Part shown: positions 23,262-34,416 of the stretch, in pieces
How positions within the stretch are numbered: position 1 is the stretch's first letter
Layout: every line of letters begins with the position of its first letter
Source: Saccharum officinarum
Lineage: Eukaryota; Streptophyta; Magnoliopsida; Poales; Poaceae
Direction: 5' to 3'
NCBI GenBank assembly: GCA_020631735.1
Contig: CM036160.1
Coordinates: 113,008,680-113,072,679 of the forward strand
DNA: 64,000 nucleotides
The notes under the pieces: generated by a model
Seen by the model: only the letters and a program-made list of their open reading frames with translations
The model's database searches: none
Told to the model about the DNA's origin: nothing
Made by a program: the position numbers and the translations under genes

Positions 23262-24362
23262 TTTTTTTGAAAACTCGAATGCGAGGGGGGAGATGATCCC
23301 CCACCTGGATTTCATTGATGCTGGCTCTTAAATAGCCATTTGATTACAAGACTTTTGTTTTGAAATACATGTCGTTGATGTTCTTACATTGCTCTAGATA
23401 TTACTGAACACCAGTCTTCAGATACCGTTCTGTCATCGCGCGGTAGATGGACACTCCACAGGTGCGCTTCTGATTTGCATGCCGCCAATGTTGCGATTAA
23501 TGATGTTCTTTCTGAAGACAACGCCGTTGCTTCTTTTCTAGATATGCCAGCAGCACAGAAGAAGGAATGTGCTGAAGAACTTGCTTGACATGTGAAGAGG
23601 CGGTCGGATGTCTCTAATGGCTTGCACTGGCCAGTCGGCTTGCGTTGGGATGTTTAGGGCATTCTAGAATTCTTGTGCATTCAGGCACCCAAACAGAATG
23701 TGGGCAGCAGTCTCCTGGAGTGCTTGGCATGCTGCACAGATCGTGTTGTCGACAATGTTTTTCTTTATCAAGTTTGTCTTGCATTTGATCCTCTCTTGCG
23801 ATAGCAGTTAGGCGAAGAACTAACAAAGTTTGTCCATGCATCAGGAGCTGTGTGCTGACTCCTGAGGGCCTTGTGTAGCATGCCAACGTTTAACTCTCCA
23901 TTCGGTTTGATCATCTGATTGTGCCGCTGGTCTCTGCCATTATTGATGTTGTGTTGTGCCATGATGCCTACAACCTGGTTCATTTGCTGATTGCCGCAAT
24001 GTCAGAGATCTCTGGAGCCCTCCCTCATATGCTTATCTGACTGTGGTCTCCTGATTCTGACAGTGGCTAAACAACTCCGGCAATCTTTTAGCAAGACTGT
24101 CACTGCCATCCCAGACATTATGCTAGAAGGAGGTTGAGTTTCCATCTGCTAGTCACTGTTGTGATAGCACGGTAGACCAGGAGTAAGGATCGTAGGGTGT
24201 CCCAGTGATTTCCATGCAGGTTTCCAGTGAGGGAGGCTATGTATGCATTTTGTTGAACCCATCGTGCCCACGAGGAAGGGTTGTTGGAGTGCAGTTTGTG
24301 GATCATCTTGAGTTGCAGGCTAGTGTTCTAAGCTCCCAGATCTCGCAGACCTAGGCCACTTG
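23262..24362 (-). mobile_element. LINE ORF2, 3' half (interrupted by copia)
   Basis: The T run at 23262-23270 marks the poly(A) end of a minus-strand LINE. Inside lie pieces of the zf-RVT region, interrupted by stops and frame changes, and toward 24362 the block GLGLRDLGA, which normally follows a reverse transcriptase. The other half resumes at 29834, so the copia element was inserted into an existing LINE. Confidence 0.75.
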
Positions 24363-24652
24363 TGTTAGCAAATAATGCGAATAAAGATTGAACACGAGAC
24401 ATAGATTTTTACATGGAAAACTCCTGCGGGAAAAAAAACCCACGGGCGCCAATCGACGATCTTCACTATATGGAGAGAGTTTACAGAACGCAAGGAATAC
24501 AATAAGTTGTCAGCTCTTCCTGTGCGGCTTACAAGATGTATTTATAGGACGGACTGACTGCAGTCAAATACGGAAACAAATCCGCTAATAAACATAACCT
24601 GACCATGGCGTCCCTGCAAGACTCATGTTAGAATTCGGATCATATTCCAACA
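24363..24652 (-). repeat. 3' LTR of the copia element
   Basis: 290 bp; on the plus strand TGTTAGCAAATAATGCG to CATATTCCAACA. It aligns over its length with 29535-29833, apart from a small indel near the plus-strand right end. Confidence 0.95.
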
Positions 24653-24664
24653 AACTCCACCTTG
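24653..24664 (-). promoter_or_regulatory. Polypurine tract of the copia element
   Basis: Minus-strand CAAGGTGGAGTT lies immediately before the 3' LTR start TGTTGG, the position where plus-strand DNA synthesis is primed. Placed by position and purine content. Confidence 0.6.
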
Positions 24665-24752
24665 AGACGAATTCCATCTGGTAGCGAATGAAGTATCATT
24701 AATCAACTCACTTCAATAATAAATAATCACCGACGCCAAAAGTCACTAGGAC

Positions 24753-27700
24753 TTAAATTGTAATACCAACTAAGCCTGAGCACAACTCAAACTTAGCTCC
24801 AAGAACAAGCTTTGTCAACATATCAGCGGGATTATCACGAGTATTTATCTTGCATACCTTAACATCACCTTCAGCAATAACACCTCGAATAAAATGATAC
24901 CTCACATCAATATTCTTGGTCCTTTCATGAAACATCTAATCTTTAGTCAGACAAATAGCACTCTAGCTATCACAATGTATAGTAGTGCAAGAATTAACCC
25001 CGCAAAGTTCAGAGTATAAACCTCTCAACTAAATAGCTTCTTTACAAGCTTTAGAAATAGCCATATATTCAGCTTTTGTAGTAGACAGAGCAACAATAGC
25101 CTACAAACTTGCTTTTCAGCTAACAGCACAGCCACCAATAGTGAAAACATAACCCGTGAGAGACCTCCTCTTATCTAAATCACCAGCATAAATCAGAATC
25201 AACATAAACAACAAGTCCATCTCTAGATTTTCCAAATTGCAAACATGCATTAGAAGTACCTCGCAAATATCTGAAAATCCACTGAACAACCCTCCAATGC
25301 TCCTTACCAGGATTAGCCATTAATCTACCGACAACACTCAATGCATGAGATAAATTAGGACGAGAACAAACCATGGCATACATAAGAGAACCAACTGCAC
25401 TGGAATATGAAACTCTAGACATGTACTTAATCTCATCATCTGACTCTGGACATAAAGCTGTGGATAATCTGAAATGTGCATCTAATGGAGTATTCACTGG
25501 TTTTACATTATGCATATTAAAACAACGAAGAACCTTTTCAATATAACCTCGCTGACTGAGGTATAATTTGTCAAATTTTATATCTCTAATAATTTCCATT
25601 ACAAGAATTTTCTTAGCTGCACCTAAGTCCTTCATCTCAAATTCTTTACTCAATTGTGCCTTCAGTTTAGTTATTTCTGATTTATCTTTTGCAGCAATCA
25701 ACATATCATCAACATAAAGAAGTAAATAAATAGCTGAGCCATTAACAATCTTCAAATAAACATAGCTATCATAATCAGACCGCTTAAAACCATGAGAGAG
25801 CATAGATGAGTCAAATCTCTTATACCATTGCCTAGGAGATTGCTTCAAACCATAACGAGACTTCTTTAGTCTACAAACAAGGTTTTCTTCTCCAGGAATA
25901 ACAAAACCTTTAGGTTGGTTCATATAAATGTCTTCTTCCAACTCCCCATGTAAGAATGCAGTTTTAACATCTAGTTGCTCAAGTTCATAATCATGCATGG
26001 CAGCAATACTAAGCAAAGTACGAATAGAACTATGCTTAACAACTAGGGAGAAAACATCATTATAATCAATACCTGGAATCTGGCTATAACCTTTAGCAAC
26101 CAACCTTGCTTTATACCTTGCTAGCTTACTAAGAGAAATACCCTCCTTTCTTTTGAAAATCTATTTGCAACGGACATACTTTTTATTCTTGGGCAATTTC
26201 ACTAATTCCCAAGTACCATTCTTTTCAAGTGACTCCATCTCATCTTGCATAGCGGTCATCCAATCATTGCAATCAGCAGAAGTAATAGCCTCAGAATAAT
26301 TAGAAGGTTCTGAATTACCTTTAATCTCTTCTGTAACACTCATAGCATAAGCAACATTGCATTCTTCAATTAACCTTTGAACTGGTTTGGGTTGCCTTCT
26401 GGCCCAACCAACAGCAATAGAACGTTGTGGAGACTGCACAACTGGAGAAGAATGCTTAACAATAGAAGAATCATCAATAATTGGAGACATTTCAGCATTA
26501 GGTGTCTCTTGGACAACAACATTATCAACATCTGGTGTATCAATTAAGTGCTCCACCGGCACACTAACTTTCTCTCCCTCAATAGGAGCATCAATAGATA
26601 GGTTGTCATAAAATATAGCAAATTCATTGAAGATAACATTCCTACTAAGCACAACCTTCCTACTTTGGGGATTCCACAATTTATAACCTTTAACACCAGG
26701 TTGATAACCAAGAAAAATACATTTAGCAGCTCTAGGCTCCAATTTACCATTATCAACGTGAGCATAAGTAGTACAACCAAAAACTCTCAATTGTGAATAA
26801 TCAGCTGGAGAACCAGACCATATCTCAATTGGAGGTTTCTTACCAAGAGTAATGTAGGGTGAATGATTAATAAGATAGCAAGCAGCGGAAGCAGCTTCAG
26901 CCCAAAAACGCCTATTCAAACCCGAATTAGACAACATGCAACGGGCCTTAGAGATGATAATTCTGTTCCAACGCTCAGCTACACCATTCTGTTGAGGCAT
27001 ATAAGGAATAGTGCAGTGCCTAACAATGCCTTGAGACTTGCAATATGCTTTAAATTCATTAGAATATAATTTCATCCCATTATCAGTGCGAAGCTTTTTA
27101 ACCTTCTTCTCAGTTTGATTTTCAATCATACAACAATCATACAGTCTTCCACTCTTTAAATGTTGAAAATGCTTCTGATTTATCTTTCAAGAAATAAGGC
27201 AATACCTTACGAAAATAATCATCAATGATTGTCAACATATAACGAGAACCACCAATAGAAGCCTTGCGAGACGGTCCCCATAAATCAGAATGCACATAAT
27301 CAAGAATACATTTACTTTTATGAGTAGAGGTATTAAACGACACCCTCTTGTGTTTGCCAAACACACAATGCTCACAAAACTTTAACTTACTAATGCTATG
27401 TTCATCAAGAAGCCCTCTCTTGTACAATTCATGCAATGTTTGTTCACTCATATGTCTAAGACGCATATGCCAAAGATTAGTAGCATCAGAATTAGATGGT
27501 GAATTAGAAATTATAGTAGCATCACCTGTAATTGTAGTGCCATGAAGACGGTACAAATTTGGAGGTTTCAATTCACCTTTCATAACAACAAGAGAACCTT
27601 TTAACACCTTTAAAACTCTATCTTCACCGGAGTACTTGTACCCTTTACCATCAAGAGTACTCAGAGAAATAAGATTCTTGCTTATGCTTGGAATATGCCT

Positions 27701-27994
27701 CACGTCAGTCAAAGTTCTAACAATACCATCATGCATCTTAATTTGAACAGATCCAATGCCAACAATATCACGTGGACTGTCATCACCCAATCTAACAAAA
27801 CCTCCACCTTGGAGAATCATAGGTGACAAACCAATCTCTATTAATACATATATGAAATGAAGCAGCGGAATTAAGAATCCATTCATCAACACTATTTGCA
27901 CATCCAGCAAATCACTAGTAGAATTATCAGCCTCAGAAGCAGCAACAGAAGCATCACCTTCATCATTGGATTTACCTTTCTCTATATGTGCCAT
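24753..27994 (-). pseudogene. Copia pol: integrase, reverse transcriptase, RNase H
   Basis: Read on the minus strand in several broken frames. 27994-27137 holds a damaged protease region and the pre-integrase zinc site (LWHMRLRHMS...CEHCVFGKHKR). 27129-26161 carries the integrase core (LRTDNGMKL, PQQNGVAERWNR). 26103-25180 is reverse transcriptase with DVKTAFLHGELEEDIYM, RYGLKQSPRQWY and the catalytic YVDDM near 25710. The RNase H end reaches 24753 (HERTKNIDVRYHFIR). The catalytic aspartates of the polymerase are intact. The usual protease DSGA motif is not readable, and stops or shifts near 27130, 26130 and 25180 break the polyprotein. The usual role is processing, copying and integrating the element RNA; this copy is probably dead. 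Confidence 0.9.
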
Positions 27995-28770
27995 TTCTCT
28001 TCTCCTTATTCTTCAATTTATAGCACTCAGTTATAAAATGATTATCCTTCTTACAATCTTTACAAAATTTATCTCCTTTGCTTTGAGATTTCGATCGGCC
28101 TTTATAACTACTATTGGAACTTTTGCCTCTATTGCCATTGTTGGATTTATTTTTTGTCCTCCCACGAACAGACAACGCTTCTCCATTGGAAACAGAACCT
28201 TTAGAAGACACCATCTGTTTCATCTTTTCCTTGGTGTGCAAAGCCTTAGAAATCTCATCGAGGTTAGAGTATCATGGCTATATAATAATGTATCTCTGAA
28301 GTTTGAAAAAGAACTAGGCAAAGAGAACAAAAGAATGAGACCCAAATTCTCATCATCATAATCTACCTCCATAGACCGTAGATCAGAAACAATCTTCTTG
28401 AAGACTGAAGATGGTTAAGCACAAAACCACCCTCTTGCAACTTATGCATATATAACTTCATCTTCAAGTGCATCTTGCTCGTCAAATCCTTAGACATGCA
28501 AATCGACTCTAACTTGAGCCACAAAGCAGCTGCAGTGTTCTCCTGCAAACAATTTTGCAAAATATTATTTGAAAGATGAAGTTGAATTTGAGTCAAGGCC
28601 TTACGATCTTTTCTTTTCTCCTCATCGGTCCAAGACTTTGAATCCTTGTTACCGAATTTATCAAGAGCATCATCTACTTGAGCCTGTGTAAGAATAGCCC
28701 TCATCTTAACTTGCCATAAGGCGAACCTTGTATCACAATCCAGAGGTGGAAGATCAAACTTTATCGACAT
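27972..28770 (-). pseudogene. Copia gag with CCHC zinc knuckle
   Basis: I start gag at 28770 (MSIKFDLPPLDCDTRFALWQ), an internal Met of a longer frame, because homologous gag proteins begin just before this LPPLDCDTRFALWQVKM block. The core runs to about 28363 (LWLKLESICMSKDLTSKMHL), then a frame break. 28241-27972 has a basic Ser-rich linker and the knuckle CKDCKKDNHFITEC (C-x2-C-x4-H-x4-C). Gag forms the particle that packages element RNA. At least one frameshift lies between core and knuckle. Confidence 0.82.
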
Positions 28771-28971
28771 GATAAAAAATAGCAGCAATAACCACAAGAA
28801 TAATAATCTGCAGAAAATTAGGTGTAACCCTAACAAAAAAAACCTGCAACCTGGTACACAATCTGTGTACGTTCAGCAATAAACTCAAGAAAGATAGCTT
28901 CTGGTACAATTCCTATGTGCACGTAGTAACATTCAACCAAATTTTCACCCACGTAACAGTAAACCTCAGGT

Positions 28972-29133
28972 GGCGTTTGGATGAGACCGGGATAGAGATA
29001 GGGACGGGATATCCCACCCTCAAAAGAGTAATATTGTATCTTAGCCATTTATTCTTTACGCCTCATTTAATCTTAGCCATTCATCTATTTCTCTATCCCT
29101 ATCCCACCTCCTATATCCCTCCGTCCAAATGCC
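28972..29133. mobile_element. Short MITE inside the copia 5' region
   Basis: A 162-bp insertion between gag and the 5' LTR with inverted ends GGCGTTTGGATG and CGTCCAAATGCC. The interior is also partly self-complementary (GGGATAGAGATAGGG against CTCTATCCCTATCCC). No clear target duplication. Confidence 0.6.
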
Positions 29134-29518
29134 ACATCAGTCTGATCCTGATCGCCTTGATTCACGTGCCGAAGAATTTCCAACACACACGGATGCACAG
29201 CAGCAAGCCAACAATTGCCAACGTGTGCCAACCCCGTGTGGATTTGCGTGCACTGCAAATTGACCTGTCCCAAACAGCAGCAGATCGCCGCCTCCCGAGC
29301 TTTATAGACAGACGGAAGCACGGCGCCTTCCGACTCGAACAAGCCACGGAATCTTCGCCTGTGTCGTAGTAGAAACACCGAGACGAACTCACCCAGAACT
29401 CAGCCTTGGACTCACAGTAAAGTCGCCGTTTGGATGGCACGGACGAGATCGACGAGCAGCGCTTGGCGGCGGCGCGACGAATACTCATGAAACCCTAACT
29501 TTTTTCAATCTCGTGTCT

Positions 29519-29532
29519 GGCTCTAGATACCA
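29519..29532 (-). promoter_or_regulatory. Primer-binding site (initiator Met tRNA type)
   Basis: Minus-strand TGGTATCTAGAGCC follows two bases after the 5' LTR. It matches the plant initiator-Met tRNA 3' complement TGGTATCAGAGCC with one extra T. It primes first-strand synthesis in copia elements. Confidence 0.82.
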
Positions 29533-29534
29533 CT

Positions 29535-29833
29535 TGTTAGCAAATAATACGGATAAAGATCGAACACGAGACATAAATTTTTATGTGGAAAACCCTTGCG
29601 GGAAAAAAACCATGGGCGCCAATCGGAGATCTTCACTATATGGAGAGAGTTTACAGAACGCAGGGAATATAATGAGTCGTCAGCTCTTCCCGTGCGGCTT
29701 ACGAGATGTATTTATAGGATGGACTGACTACAGTTAGATACGAAAATAAATTCGCTAATAAACATAACCCGAACCGCAGGCCGTCCAGTCGTCCCCGCGA
29801 GACTCGTGTTAAAATCGGGATCATATTCCAACA
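29535..29833 (-). repeat. 5' LTR of the copia element
   Basis: 299 bp, partner of 24363-24652. ATGTATTTATAGG (about 29706-29718) is conserved in both LTRs and reads as CCTATAAATA on the minus strand, the probable LTR TATA box. Confidence 0.95.
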
Positions 29834-30880
29834 GCCTCACTCCTTTGTATCACAGACATGTGCCCACGCTACCATGCTCTTACTGTCAGTGGCTGTGTCT
29901 GAACCAGACCAGAGAAAGGATCTTCGTTTCCGGTCCACATGGTCGATGATCCCTGGAGGAATTCTCCATGGCTGTCATAGCATATATTAGCTGTCCAAGA
30001 CCGAATTGATCAGAGTTGCACGGCCCATCTGGTTTAGCAGAGATGTCTGCCATCCAGCAAGATATTTATCACACTTGGCAATGTTTGGGGCAAATGCTGT
30101 TAGACGAAGCTTGGTATTTGATAGCGGCAGTCCAAGGTATATTTGGGGAAATCCCTTCCTGCGGCATCCCAAGGTCGAGATACAATCCAGAACTGCACCT
30201 CATTCATGTGGATGGGCACAGCCGTGCTTTTGGTATAGTTGATTTGCAGCCCGGTTGCACTTGCGAATTGATCAAGAAGGTTTCTGAGGCTTTGAGCGTC
30301 AGCAAGTTCACCTCTGATCAGCAGAAGGGTGTCGTCTGCGTATTGCAGCACAGGGCAGGCTGTGTTTTCAGCTATTGGGTGTATTATGAGGCCTGACTTC
30401 CTGATGAGACTGCAGAACATCAGCAACCAAGATGAATAAGTATGGCGAAATCGGATCTCCTTGTCTTAATCCTCGTCGACAGTGCATCCAAGGTCCGGGG
30501 CAGCCGTTCACTAGAACAGCAGTGCGGGAAGAGTGGAGGATGTGTTGCATCCATCTTCGCCAGACACTGTTAAATCCTCTTGCCTGCATAATTGTTTCCA
30601 ATGCTTCTCAATTAACCGTGTCGAAAGCCTTTGCAAAGTCTAGCTTGATCACCATTGTTGGAGCTCTTCGCTTGTGGCAGCACTGTACCATTTCCATTGC
30701 GTACACACAGTTCTCTGTAACTGACCGCCCTCTTAAAAATTCTGTCTGATCCAAGTCGACAAGATCCTTTATCTGCAGTTGGAGTCTTGTTGTCAGCAGT
30801 TTGGATAGGATCTTGATACAAGCATGAGGTCTGCTTTGATCGCCGGCCAGGCGGCTTTGTAGAAATCAGGGCCGAAGCTA
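29834..30880 (-). mobile_element. LINE ORF2, reverse transcriptase half
   Basis: Minus-strand pieces give the reverse transcriptase of a plant LINE: VKLDFAKAFDTV-like text near 30610-30660, then MQARGFNSVWRRWMQ...RRGLRQGDPISPYLFILVADV (30601-30410), the catalytic LQYADDTLLL near 30340, and YLGLPLSNTKLR near 30120. Stops and shifts occur. The endonuclease and ORF1 are missing, so the copy was 5' truncated; the left half is at 23262-24362. The truncated 5' end lies about 150 bp from the stop of P450 gene 2. Confidence 0.87.
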
Positions 30881-31031
30881 TAAGGTGGAATTGGAGTATA
30901 CCAGGCACCAAGCAAAAAAGAAAACTGGGAAATGCATTACGTAGGGTACATAGATACAAGTAGCAAAAAGAAAGGAAATATAACCAACAAATACAATACT
31001 CCCATGTCACGTCTGGCGCGCACAATGAAAC

Positions 31032-32648
31032 CTACAAGCACTTGAGAACCATGGGGAGCCCGTGCCTGGGCCGCAGGGTGATCACGTCCATGGGCGCGTG
31101 GACGTATTTGGGGGACAGCTCGAGCGCGAACCTCTGCAGGATCATGGCGACCACGGCCTTGGCCTCGATCATTGCGAAGTTCTGACCGATGCACGACCTT
31201 GGCCCACTGGAGAAAGACAGCAGCGCATTGGGGTATTTGGCCGCCCTGGTCACCCCGTTCTCGAACCTCTCGGGCTTGAACTCATCGGCGTCGTCACCCC
31301 AGACCTCCTTGTCGCGGTGGATCGTCGCGATTGGAATGGTCAGGATGGCGCCCTCGGGTACCCGGATGCCGCCGAGGTCGAGGTCTGATCCTGTCTTCCT
31401 CTGGATCAGGGACACCGGTCCGTAGAGCCGCAGCGTCTCCAGGAGGAACATGTTGACTAGCTTCAGCTTGTTGAGCGCGTCTCCGGTGGGGACCTCGTCG
31501 CCGCACTCCCGCCGCACCTCCTCCCGGAGCCTGTCCTGCCACTCCGGGTGCGTGCTCAGGAGGAACGAGGCCCAGGTGAGCAGGTGCGACGTGGTGTCGT
31601 GCCCGGCGAAGAAGAATGTCTTGCACTCGTCGATGATCTCGTCCATGCTCAGCACCGGCGTCTCGCCGTGCTCCGGCGCGCACGCCTCCAGCATGAGCCC
31701 GAGCAGGTCGTTCCCGTAGCCGGCGGTGTCCTTGGTGGCGAGGCGGGTCTTGATGATGTCCATGAGCATGCCCCTCACCTGCTTGTCCAGCTTCCATGTC
31801 CGGAGGTTCTTCTCGGTTGGGAGGTACTTGAGGGCTGGGATCTGGACGTTGAAAAAAGTGGAGAAGGCCAAGTACTGGAGCTCCCTCTGTGCCAGGAAGA
31901 CCCGCTTCCCCTCGTTGTAGCTGCTCCCGAACGCTGTATGCGAGATGACATCGGCGGTAAGCTCCTCGAACCGGCTGCTCAGCTCGACCTCCACTTCACC
32001 GCCCTTCGCGACCTGTGCCTCCCACTCGGACATCATGGAGCGAGCACAGTCGGACATGGTCACCGTCATCACCTTGAGCTTGTCCATGTTGAAGGCCGGA
32101 TGCACGACCTTGCGGTGGCGCTTCCAGTCGTCGCCGTCGGTGAGGACGAGGCCCTTGCCGAGCAGGCGGGAGACGTGCGGGTTCATGAGGTTCTTGGGGT
32201 AGAGCCCGGTGCGGTCGAAGAGCACCTGCCTCACCACGTTCACGTCCGCCAAGCACACGTTCGGCCTCGCGCCGGTCCAGTACACGAACGTCCGCCCTGC
32301 AGCCACGCACACAGCCTCGTAAGTAAGAAACACAACAGTCCTGCCAAGAAAGCGTTCGAGCGCCGACGGCGTACCGTAGAGCGCGATCCACTTGCGGAGG
32401 TGCGGCTGCACCATGGGGATGAAGTCGTGGTCGTCGACGTCCAGCGTGACGGCGGCGCCCTCGCCGCGGAGCCGCTTGATCTCGCCGAGGCTCCCGGTGA
32501 AGAACCTGTAGTCCGGCCCGCGCACGCCCTGCGCGCGGAACCTCCGGGTGATGGCGTGGGGGCGCCAGACGAGGTGGACCAGCGCGTTGAACGCCCACGA
32601 CGCCAGCACCGCCGCGACGGCCGCCGCCACCATCCAGGCCACTCCCAT
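31032..32648 (-). CDS. Cytochrome P450, CYP709-like, gene 2
   Basis: Exons 32648-32375 and 32296-31032 give 512 codons plus stop. The single intron is 78 bases, free of stops and a multiple of three, so an unspliced frame stays open. I remove it because genes 1, 3 and 4 have an intron at the same codon with GT-AG borders. I start at 32648 (MGVAWMVAAAV) and not at the in-frame ATG 13 codons upstream: that extra stretch aligns with the untranslated leader of gene 3, and the chosen ATG has a strong GCGACCATGG context. AGHDTTS, ETLRLY, FKPERF and FSSGPRSCIGQNFA are intact. The protein differs from gene 3 at about 12 of 512 residues. It is head-to-head with gene 3, and its leader has a TATA box. 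Function as for gene 1. Confidence 0.92.
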   Translation of the reverse strand: MGVAWMVAAAVAAVLASWAFNALVHLVWRPHAITRRFRAQGVRGPDYRFFTGSLGEIKRLRGEGAAVTLDVDDHDFIPMVQPHLRKWIALYGTPSALERFLGRTVVFLTYEAVCVAAGRTFVYWTGARPNVCLADVNVVRQVLFDRTGLYPKNLMNPHVSRLLGKGLVLTDGDDWKRHRKVVHPAFNMDKLKVMTVTMSDCARSMMSEWEAQVAKGGEVEVELSSRFEELTADVISHTAFGSSYNEGKRVFLAQRELQYLAFSTFFNVQIPALKYLPTEKNLRTWKLDKQVRGMLMDIIKTRLATKDTAGYGNDLLGLMLEACAPEHGETPVLSMDEIIDECKTFFFAGHDTTSHLLTWASFLLSTHPEWQDRLREEVRRECGDEVPTGDALNKLKLVNMFLLETLRLYGPVSLIQRKTGSDLDLGGIRVPEGAILTIPIATIHRDKEVWGDDADEFKPERFENGVTRAAKYPNALLSFSSGPRSCIGQNFAMIEAKAVVAMILQRFALELSPKYVHAPMDVITLRPRHGLPMVLKCL

Positions 32649-33085
32649 GGTCGCGGTCACTGCCGAGATGCTGCCTCTCAGACTCACTCAGATCGGGTCT
32701 GACACTTGGATCGGAGGTGAGGTTGTTTGTGTGGAATGCTGAGGCTGCTGGAGTCTGATATTTATACGCTGTTTGTGGGCTTCACCTTGGACGTTCTAGT
32801 CGGCGGGTTGTCTGGTGAGATCAGTGATGATGTCACTGAGTCTTTGTCCGGATGTGCACCAGCTTTTGTAGTGTGAACGGTGTGCTGTTGCAGGAGAGTG
32901 ATGGAGAAGCCGCGTCGCCCTTGCGATTTCTGGAAGACCAAGCCGTCTCAAATGTTCTTTGTACTCTGTTATTAGATTGTCTCGTCACGTTTTAGCTTCA
33001 TTAAACGTGCAAGCACTTCTTGCTCACAGCGTATTATACTTGAAGCAGATAAAACAACACGCGCACATACTATTAGCAGTCTTTT
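32649..33085 (-). promoter_or_regulatory. Upstream region of P450 gene 2, inverted homologue of the gene 3 promoter
   Basis: Read on the minus strand it shares ordered blocks with 36420-37064: AGTGCTTGCACGTTTA, then AAACGTGACGA, CCAGAAA.CG.AAG.GCGACGCGG, CACTGATCTCACCAG, CGACTAGAACGTC and TATAAATA, and the leader block CCTCCGATCCAAGTGTCAG. Divergence between the blocks is far higher than in the coding exons. Confidence 0.8.
32759..32766 (-). promoter_or_regulatory. TATA box of P450 gene 2
   Basis: Minus-strand TATAAATA about 111 bases before the ATG, at the position equivalent to the gene 3 TATA box. Confidence 0.75.
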
Positions 33086-33922
33086 GTCGAAACGTTCGAA
33101 GGACAAAGGAAGCTGGTTGCCTGCTTGCATGTCGTTTATTAATCGAGGCAACAACACTGGCCCAGGGCATTGGCCTTATGTTTATCTAGTGGTTGTAAGT
33201 TAGTTTTATGGTCATAGCTTCAATTAATTAGTTGATGGAGTAACTTTTCTTATTTGTTGGGATTGCCCTTAGCTGTGTAGTTATGCTCTTGCCCTAATCT
33301 AAATGAAAATGGACAAAGGATATTACTTGAGCAACTAATTGGAGTGGTCTCTTTCTCTTTCCTTTTTATTAGAACGAAAAAAATAAGTTATCTGTCCTAT
33401 GGGCATGTTTGGTTGCTCTATTGGCCTGGGCACCACAGGCTAGACAGCCATCACAACCCCAGACATTCAAAATCGAACGTCTGGGAACACTGCCTGAGCC
33501 AGGAGCTGCCTGGGAGGCGAGAACCAAACATTTCTCTGGAGCAATATTGTTTGGTTTCTTTAAAGACGGTTCCAGTGGTTACTGTTGTCGATGATGTCAT
33601 TATGTGTACCAAAATCAATGGGCGTATGTCTCTATTTTCTTTTAGAAAGTTCTAGGATGATTATTTTTTTAGCCCGTGTGAGGCTTATGATTTGATTGGT
33701 TCATTCTCTGTATGTAAACATGGGGCGCTTGGATCTTGAACTCTCAATCACCGGTGACATCAGAACCTAGGTCAGCAGCACTACTAATTGTTCGAAGAAG
33801 GCGAGTGCTGCACGCGCTGCAGTGCAGTTGTAGTCACCTTGAGCTATATATTGTTGTCTCTATCCCGTACTCCTGTCCTTCTAGAAACAAATATTCGCTT
33901 AACGAAACAGAGCATATAACAA

Positions 33923-34270
33923 GGCCTTGTTTAGATAAAAAAACTTTTCACTCAAAACTATCCCATCAAATCTTGCGGCACATGTATAGAATATTAAATA
34001 TAAACGAAATAAAAAAAACTAATTGCACAGTTTGCGTGTAAATTGCGAGACGAACGTTTCGAGCCTAATTAGTCCGTGATTTGACACTAAAGTGCTACAG
34101 TAACAAATATGCTAATGACGGATTAATTATGCTTAATAAATTCGTCTCGTGGTTTTCAGGTAAGCTATGTAATTAATTTTTTTATTAGTATCCGAAAACC
34201 CCCTTTCAACATCGTATGGAACATTTGATATGACATTTTCACTAAAAACTTTTTGCATTTAAACAAGGTC
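33923..34270. mobile_element. Tourist-like MITE, subfamily C
   Basis: A 348-bp element with inverted ends GGCCTTGTTTAG and TTAAACAAGGTC. The left flank is CAA and the right TAA, so the target duplication is imperfect. The related stretch near 36300 (TCATAAGATTCTTG) lacks the insertion and shows the empty site. It shares AATTGCACAGTTTG and GAGCCTAATTAGTCC with the 9612 copy. Confidence 0.85.
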
Positions 34271-34416
34271 TAAGCTTGAAAAATCCATGGAGACGTCGAT
34301 GGGAAAAGGTCCAGCCCTAGGCGCCCAAGGATGTTGCTCTGACTCCGGCTGACTAACGACACAAAAGCATGATATCCCTTTATCCTCGAACGTTTGGACA
34401 AAAGACAGCTAATTTA

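Larger units (their letters stand above)
24363..29833 (-). mobile_element. Ty1/copia LTR retrotransposon with both LTRs
   Basis: A 5.47-kb minus-strand element with LTRs at 29535-29833 (5') and 24363-24652 (3'), both with TG...CA ends. It has a primer-binding site next to the 5' LTR and a purine tract next to the 3' LTR. Domains run gag, zinc knuckle, protease remnant, integrase, reverse transcriptase, RNase H, the copia order. The reverse transcriptase and integrase resemble the Tork/Tnt1-type lineage, which I give tentatively. The two LTRs differ at about 30 sites by hand alignment, nearly all transitions, so the insertion is not recent. I found no matching 5-bp target duplication; the flanks are ACTTG and GCCTC. 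Confidence 0.93.

Noticed and set aside
24358..29838. A 5-bp target-site duplication for the copia element
   Set aside because: The flanking pentamers ACTTG and GCCTC do not match, nor do shifted alternatives.
31032..32687. Gene 2 as a single uninterrupted 551-residue protein
   Set aside because: The extra 26 residues coincide with an intron at the conserved position, and the first 13 codons align with untranslated leader of gene 3.
31548..32702. 384-codon frame antisense to P450 gene 2, and similar long antisense frames on genes 1, 3 and 4
   Set aside because: They mirror GC-rich coding sequence, recur wherever the P450 exons occur, and have no family signature.
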